The notes beneath the pieces were generated by a model, which had not been told where the DNA came from, made no database searches, and was given only the letters and a program-made list of their open reading frames with translations. Source: Streptosporangiaceae bacterium (lineage in GTDB: Bacteria > Actinomycetota > Actinomycetes > Streptosporangiales > Streptosporangiaceae). Taken from it: a stretch of 7,818 nucleotides of DNA. The number at the start of each line of letters is the position of its first letter. The stretch's first letter is position 1. The translations under genes and the position numbers were made by a program. Positions 4,992-7,818 of the stretch are shown piece by piece. Where the stretch lies: the NCBI GenBank assembly GCA_030045215.1, contig JASIBJ010000797.1, positions 1-7,818 on the forward strand. The letters are read 5' to 3'.

Positions 4992-5894
4992 ATGTCGGCC
5001 ACCGACGAGACAGCTGAGATTGACCGGATCAACCGGGCGGGCGTCGCTGCGGCGGTCGCGCTGGCCCATGAGCTCGGCCTGCCCCCAGCGGACCCGCATG
5101 TCCTGTCCAGCAGGGGAAACCTGCTGGTCCGGCTGGCGCCGGCACCGGTTGTGGCCAGAGTCGCGACACTGACCGCCTCGGGCAGGCACGAGCCGGCGGC
5201 CTGGCTGGCCAGGGAGGTTGCGGTGGCCGGTTACGTGGCCGCCCGCGGCGGGCCGGTGGTCGCCCCGACCTCCATGGTCCTGCCCGGCCCGTACCGGCAG
5301 GACGGCCTGGCGATCAGCCTGTGGGACTACGTGCCGCCATCGCCCCTGCGGCCGAAGCCGGCTGAAGCGGGCGCCGCCCTGGCCCGCCTGCATTATGCGG
5401 CCGCAGGCTGCCGGGCCGAACTGGGCTACCTGACGCCCGCGAGGGATCTGGTGAGTGAGGGCCTTGCCGTCCTGGAACGCGACGATGTCCTGGACCCGGC
5501 GATCCTCGATGCGCTGAGGACCCGGCATGCTCGGATCCTGGCCGGCCTGCCTGCTTCAGGACCATCGATCGTGCTGCATGGCGACGCGCAGCCCGGCAAC
5601 CTGCTGGCAGCCGACGGCGGATGGCGCTGGGTCGACCTGGGGGAGACCTGCCGGGGCCCGGTCGAATGGGACCTGGCGGTGCTGGCCGGGCAGAGCGGCG
5701 CGGGAGCCGAAGCGGCCCTGCGTGGCTATGCCGACACGGCGGGCTGCGCGGTGCCGGCGGCCGGATCGCTCGCGCCGTTTATTCGGGCGCGTCAGCTCAA
5801 GGCGACGGTCTGGGCGCTGTGGATGGCGCACCGCTATCCCGCCCGATACCGAGACAGAGCCCGTGAGCTGCTGGCCGCCGTACTCGGTGACTGA
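4992..5894 (+). CDS. Aminoglycoside phosphotransferase (APH)-family kinase-like protein
   Basis: The 300-residue protein has the eukaryotic-kinase-like APH fold: N-lobe segment SSRGNLLVRLAPAPVVARV (39-57) with Arg in place of the usual ATP-binding Lys, a helix-C Glu (REVAVAGYVA, 74-83), hinge SLWDYVP (109-115), catalytic loop HGDAQPGNLL (196-205, catalytic Asp198 and metal-binding Asn203) and metal-site motif WVDLGETCRGPVEWDLA (213-229, Asp215). The family phosphorylates aminoglycosides, choline, homoserine or other small hydroxyl compounds; relatives with the DLG/GPxEWDLA pattern are widespread in actinomycetes without a proven resistance role. ATG 4992 is preferred over GTG 4986 because a -10-like element precedes it at leaderless spacing. 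The frame is open back to 4605, but that part overlaps the nucleotidyltransferase. The stop is 3 bp from that of the convergent lipoprotein gene. Confidence 0.88.
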   Translation: MSATDETAEIDRINRAGVAAAVALAHELGLPPADPHVLSSRGNLLVRLAPAPVVARVATLTASGRHEPAAWLAREVAVAGYVAARGGPVVAPTSMVLPGPYRQDGLAISLWDYVPPSPLRPKPAEAGAALARLHYAAAGCRAELGYLTPARDLVSEGLAVLERDDVLDPAILDALRTRHARILAGLPASGPSIVLHGDAQPGNLLAADGGWRWVDLGETCRGPVEWDLAVLAGQSGAGAEAALRGYADTAGCAVPAAGSLAPFIRARQLKATVWALWMAHRYPARYRDRARELLAAVLGD

Positions 5895-5897
5895 CCG

Positions 5898-6626
5898 CTA
5901 GCCAACTTCGATGGTGGTGGCCGCGCGCTCGAAGATCGGCAGGAACCTGGCCGGGTCGTCGGTGGAGAACGTGACGATGCAGGTCCGACCGGTGTCGGAC
6001 AGGGCCACGACCTGCAACTCGGTCACGGCATAGCCGGCGCTGGCGGTGAGGACCAGCCGCGCCGCGAACGCCCGCCCGCCGGCCACGGACGCCGGTGTCA
6101 CCGCGATCACGCTCGCCTTGATCTGCGCGTACTCGGCCCGCATTGCGGTCTCAAGGCCCACGATGGTGTCAGGCCCGGCGGAAGCTGCGGTCCTGCCCTG
6201 GCACAAGGCGGTCGCATTCGTGGTGAAGCCGTGCGCCGATGTCGTACTCGACCCCGGATCGGCGAAGAACAGGGCGCCTTCTTCCTTCAAGGAAGTCAGG
6301 TCCGCCCGCAGGGTGCTATAGCCGATTCCCGTGGTGGCAAACTCGCGCGTCGCCTGGCCCACGCTCACCTGGGCAAGATTGAGGGCCACCCAGGTCTGCG
6401 GGATCGCCACCCACACGAGCATGGTGTCGCTGCCGACCCACGTGTAGCCGGCGGGCGCCGCCTGCGCTGGACGCTGACCGAGGTCGGCAGATTTGGGCGT
6501 GGCCGAGGTCGCGGTGGCGTGATTCGGCCCCTGGCCCGAGGACCCAGAGCAGCCGGCGCAGGCCGTGATCAGGGCCGCGGCCGCTATCGCTGCGGCCGTG
6601 CGGGCTCGCTCCAAGATGGCTGCCAT
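5898..6626 (-). CDS. Probable secreted lipoprotein with an LpqN/PsbP-like C-terminal domain
   Basis: The 242-residue product begins with a typical lipoprotein signal: Arg6/Arg8/Arg9 region, hydrophobic AAAIAAAALI (11-20) and lipobox ITAC with Cys23 as the lipidated residue, followed by a Gly/Ser/Thr-rich linker (about 24-55) that would tether it outside the membrane. The rest (about 60-242) looks like the alpha/beta fold of actinobacterial LpqN/LpqT-type lipoproteins: WVAIPQTWVALNL near the start, and paired strands ending VVALSDTGRTCIVTFSTDDPARFLPIFERAATTIEVG. Two Cys in the mature domain could form a disulfide. Its function is unknown. ATG 6626 is chosen over an upstream ATG at 6725 because GGAGA sits five bases before it and the signal peptide then starts at residue 1. 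The gene is divergent from dnaE2. Confidence 0.8.
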   Translation of the reverse strand: MAAILERARTAAAIAAAALITACAGCSGSSGQGPNHATATSATPKSADLGQRPAQAAPAGYTWVGSDTMLVWVAIPQTWVALNLAQVSVGQATREFATTGIGYSTLRADLTSLKEEGALFFADPGSSTTSAHGFTTNATALCQGRTAASAGPDTIVGLETAMRAEYAQIKASVIAVTPASVAGGRAFAARLVLTASAGYAVTELQVVALSDTGRTCIVTFSTDDPARFLPIFERAATTIEVG

Positions 6627-6654
6627 CCGGGTCTCCGGCTCTCGCGGGCGTTGG

Positions 6655-6694
6655 CCTGGCAAAGGCCAGATCCGGCCTTTCGCCACCGGCCAGG
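6655..6694 (-). promoter_or_regulatory. Structured leader hairpin upstream of the lipoprotein gene
   Basis: AAAGGCC (6661-6667) and GGCCTTT (6674-6680) form a perfect 7-bp stem with a 6-nt loop. Outer arms CCTGGC (6655-6660) and GCCAGG (6689-6694) extend it after an asymmetric internal bulge. It lies about 30 nt before the lipoprotein ATG, inside the leader if TATCCT at 6692-6697 (minus strand) is the -10. No T tract follows on either strand, so it is not an obvious intrinsic terminator. The outer arm overlaps the -10, so it could instead be a DNA site. Confidence 0.35.
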
Positions 6695-6697
6695 ATA
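6692..6697 (-). promoter_or_regulatory. -10 candidate for the lipoprotein gene
   Basis: On the minus strand this reads TATCCT, fitting TANNNT and resembling TATAAT at four of six positions. It would give a leader of roughly 59 nt ending in the GGAGA ribosome-binding site. No credible -35 stands at 16-18 bp. Confidence 0.35.
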
Positions 6698-6794
6698 AGA
6701 CGCGCGTACCCGAAGCGTGCGGCAAAGACGGCGATGCCCGGTATGAGAGCCGCGCGGTTCGGACTGTTCCCGAAGGCCGGGCTTCCGATAGCTG

Positions 6795-6810
6795 GGGAAC
6801 ATGTATTCGA
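6795..6810. promoter_or_regulatory. LexA-type SOS box upstream of dnaE2
   Basis: The 16 bases GGGAACATGTATTCGA match the actinobacterial LexA palindrome TCGAAC-N4-GTTCGA at all but three of the twelve fixed positions; the core GAAC-ATGT-ATTC has one mismatch (ATTC for GTTC). It stands 102 bp before the dnaE2 ATG and just upstream of a plausible promoter. In mycobacteria dnaE2 is LexA-controlled, which supports the call. The degenerate right half suggests a weaker site. It could also affect the divergent lipoprotein gene, although its start is 169 bp away. Confidence 0.65.
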
Positions 6811-6819
6811 TTGCCTCTC

Positions 6820-6846
6820 TTGAATGTCAGTGGCCATCGTTATGCT
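6820..6846 (+). promoter_or_regulatory. Probable dnaE2 promoter
   Basis: TTGAAT (6820-6825) and TATGCT (6841-6846) are good -35 and -10 matches but are only 15 bp apart; CTCTTG (6817-6822) would give 18 bp. The expected start near 6853 leaves a leader of about 60 nt carrying the 6870-6890 hairpin and the ribosome-binding site. The LexA box ends 9 bp before the -35. Confidence 0.5.
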
Positions 6847-6869
6847 GATCGAAGAAGCTGACATCGAGT

Positions 6870-6890
6870 CCGGCTCCCCTGGGGAGCCGG
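6870..6890 (+). promoter_or_regulatory. Perfect 10-bp inverted repeat (strong hairpin) in the dnaE2 leader
   Basis: CCGGCTCCCC (6870-6879) and GGGGAGCCGG (6881-6890) are exact reverse complements around one T. As RNA this gives a nine-pair, almost all-GC stem with a 3-nt loop, ending ten bases before the GAGG ribosome-binding site at 6901-6904. No T tract follows. It could slow elongation, protect the 5' end or limit ribosome access; as DNA it could bind a dimeric regulator. The repeat is certain, its role unknown. Confidence 0.6.
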
Positions 6891-6911
6891 GCCGCAACTA
6901 GAGGCGGCAGC

Positions 6912-7818
6912 ATGGGCTGGAATAACCCGCCGATCCCGTGGCGGGAGCTTGAGCGGCAGCTGTCCTGGGGGACAGCGAACGGCGCCGCCGACGCGCCTCC
7001 GCCTGCCGGTGGCCGCCCTGACGGCCAGGAAGAAGCACGCCGGGCCGTCACCCGGCTCCCTGTCGCTAACACCCCTGTCGCTAACACCCCTGTCGCTAAC
7101 ACCCCTGCCGCCAGCCAGGTACCGGCCTGGGCCGAGCTGCACTGCCACTCGTCCTACAGCTTCCTGGACGGGGCATCGAGCCCGGCCGAGCTGGTGCAGG
7201 AGGCAGCGGAGCGGGGCCTGTCCGCCCTGGCCATCACCGATCACGACGGCATGTACGGGGTGCCGCAGTTCGCCCAGGCCGCGGCGCGCCTGCGCGACAG
7301 CGGGACCGGACTCGGCACGGTGTTCGGCGCGGAACTCAACCTGGGCCTCGCCCGCGGCACCTCACGGGCCGGCCCTCCTGACCCGGCCGGACGGCACCTG
7401 CTCGTGCTCGCCCGCGACCCGGAGGGCTACCGCAGGCTGTGCCAGGTCATCAGCGCTGCCCAGCTGGCCGGGGGCGAGAAGGGACGGCCCGTCTACGACG
7501 AGGAGGCGCTGGCCGCCGCGCACGGCGGCCACTGGGTGATCCTCACTGGCTGCCGCAAGAGCGCCGTGCCCGCCGCGCTTGCCAGGAGCGGTCCCGAGGC
7601 CGCGGCCAGGGAGCTCGCGCGGCTCACCGCCGTCTTCGGCCCGGACAACGTGAAGGTCGAGCTGGCCTTCGGCAACGACCCGGCCGACGACGAGCGCAAC
7701 AACGTACTGGCCGAGATCGCCGCGCAGCACGGCCACGGCATCGGCGTGATCGCCAGTAGCAACGTGCACTACGCCGCGCCGCAGGATGCCAGGCTCGCGC
7801 AGGCACTGGCTGCGATCA
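6912..7818 (+). CDS. dnaE2: DnaE2, error-prone DNA polymerase III alpha-type subunit, N-terminal part (runs off the window)
   Basis: The first 302 codons are present. The N terminus MGWNNPPIPWRELERQL is the signature start of actinobacterial DnaE2. A variable linker (about 18-74) holds three PVANT repeats (50-64). The PHP domain follows: ELHCHSSYSFLDGAS (75-89, His77, His79, Asp86), ALAITDHDGMYGV (105-117, Asp110, His111), FGAELNL (138-144, Glu141), HLLVLARDPEGYRRL (162-176), TGCRKSAVPAAL (212-223, Cys214) and SSNVHYAAP (282-290). Asn284 stands where DnaE1 has a metal-binding Asp. DnaE2 is the translesion polymerase of the ImuA'-ImuB-DnaE2 mutasome, recruited to the clamp through ImuB. Palm, fingers and C terminus lie outside. 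The ATG is supported by GAGG at 7-nt spacing. A LexA box and promoter lie upstream. Its partners' genes are 5.4 kb away at the left edge. Confidence 0.95.
   Translation, partial: MGWNNPPIPWRELERQLSWGTANGAADAPPPAGGRPDGQEEARRAVTRLPVANTPVANTPVANTPAASQVPAWAELHCHSSYSFLDGASSPAELVQEAAERGLSALAITDHDGMYGVPQFAQAAARLRDSGTGLGTVFGAELNLGLARGTSRAGPPDPAGRHLLVLARDPEGYRRLCQVISAAQLAGGEKGRPVYDEEALAAAHGGHWVILTGCRKSAVPAALARSGPEAAARELARLTAVFGPDNVKVELAFGNDPADDERNNVLAEIAAQHGHGIGVIASSNVHYAAPQDARLAQALAAI
7059..7103 (+). repeat. Three exact tandem 15-bp repeats inside dnaE2, encoding PVANT x3
   Basis: The unit CCTGTCGCTAACACC occurs three times head to tail without a mismatch (7059-7073, 7074-7088, 7089-7103), and a degenerate fourth begins CCTGCCGCC. 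It is in frame, codons 50-64, in the linker between the conserved DnaE2 N-terminal motif and the PHP domain. It uses CCT and GCT codons that are rare in the surrounding GC-ending sequence. The 15-bp period means copy-number change keeps the frame. Confidence 0.9.

Noticed and set aside
6627..6725. Longer lipoprotein start at 6725
   Set aside because: It would place 33 polar residues before the lipoprotein signal peptide; the ATG at 6626 has a well-spaced GGAGA and puts the signal at the N terminus.
6758..6774. TTCGG-N7-CCGAA as a second SOS box
   Set aside because: Arms and spacing do not fit GAAC-N4-GTTC; it may be a chance repeat in the divergent region.
7059..7103. Tandem repeats as a CRISPR or iteron array
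   Set aside because: The units are directly adjacent without spacers, 15 bp long and in frame within dnaE2.

Overview
The window is compact, very GC-rich bacterial DNA. Its codon usage, LexA-type SOS box and gene families (ImuB, DnaE2, an ArsR-SRPBCC fusion, an APH-fold kinase) point to a high-GC actinomycete. The genus cannot be fixed from sequence alone. There are ten coding regions, two of them cut by the window edges. No RNA genes, CRISPR array or insertion sequence is visible.

The two ends belong to one system, the damage-inducible mutasome. On the left are the last codons of a probable imuA' gene, overlapping imuB (97-1515), a non-catalytic Y-family polymerase relative with a beta-clamp-binding motif. 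On the right is the start of dnaE2 (6912 to the edge), the error-prone replicative-type polymerase. It has a near-consensus LexA box, a strong hairpin in its leader and a 15-bp tandem repeat encoding PVANT x3 just before its PHP domain. In the known pathway ImuA' and ImuB bring DnaE2 to the clamp for mutagenic lesion bypass. This ImuB appears to lack the N-terminal palm/fingers segment through an in-frame deletion.

Between them (1516-6911) lie seven genes in mixed orientation with no obvious link to DNA repair: a GNAT acetyltransferase (-), an ArsR-SRPBCC fusion regulator with a VOC/glyoxalase-like gene behind it (+), an alpha/beta hydrolase (-), a nucleotidyltransferase-like gene (+), an APH-family kinase (+) and a lipoprotein (-). 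Convergent pairs are packed with 32, 1 and 3 bp between stop codons. Divergent pairs share short control regions.

Several of these genes have no Shine-Dalgarno sequence but carry a -10-like hexamer 6-8 bp before the start codon, suggesting leaderless transcripts. The clearest is the ArsR fusion. A -35/-10 pair with a 17-bp spacer is followed by a perfect 6-1-6 inverted repeat covering the end of the -10 and the ATG, as expected for an autorepressed leaderless operon.
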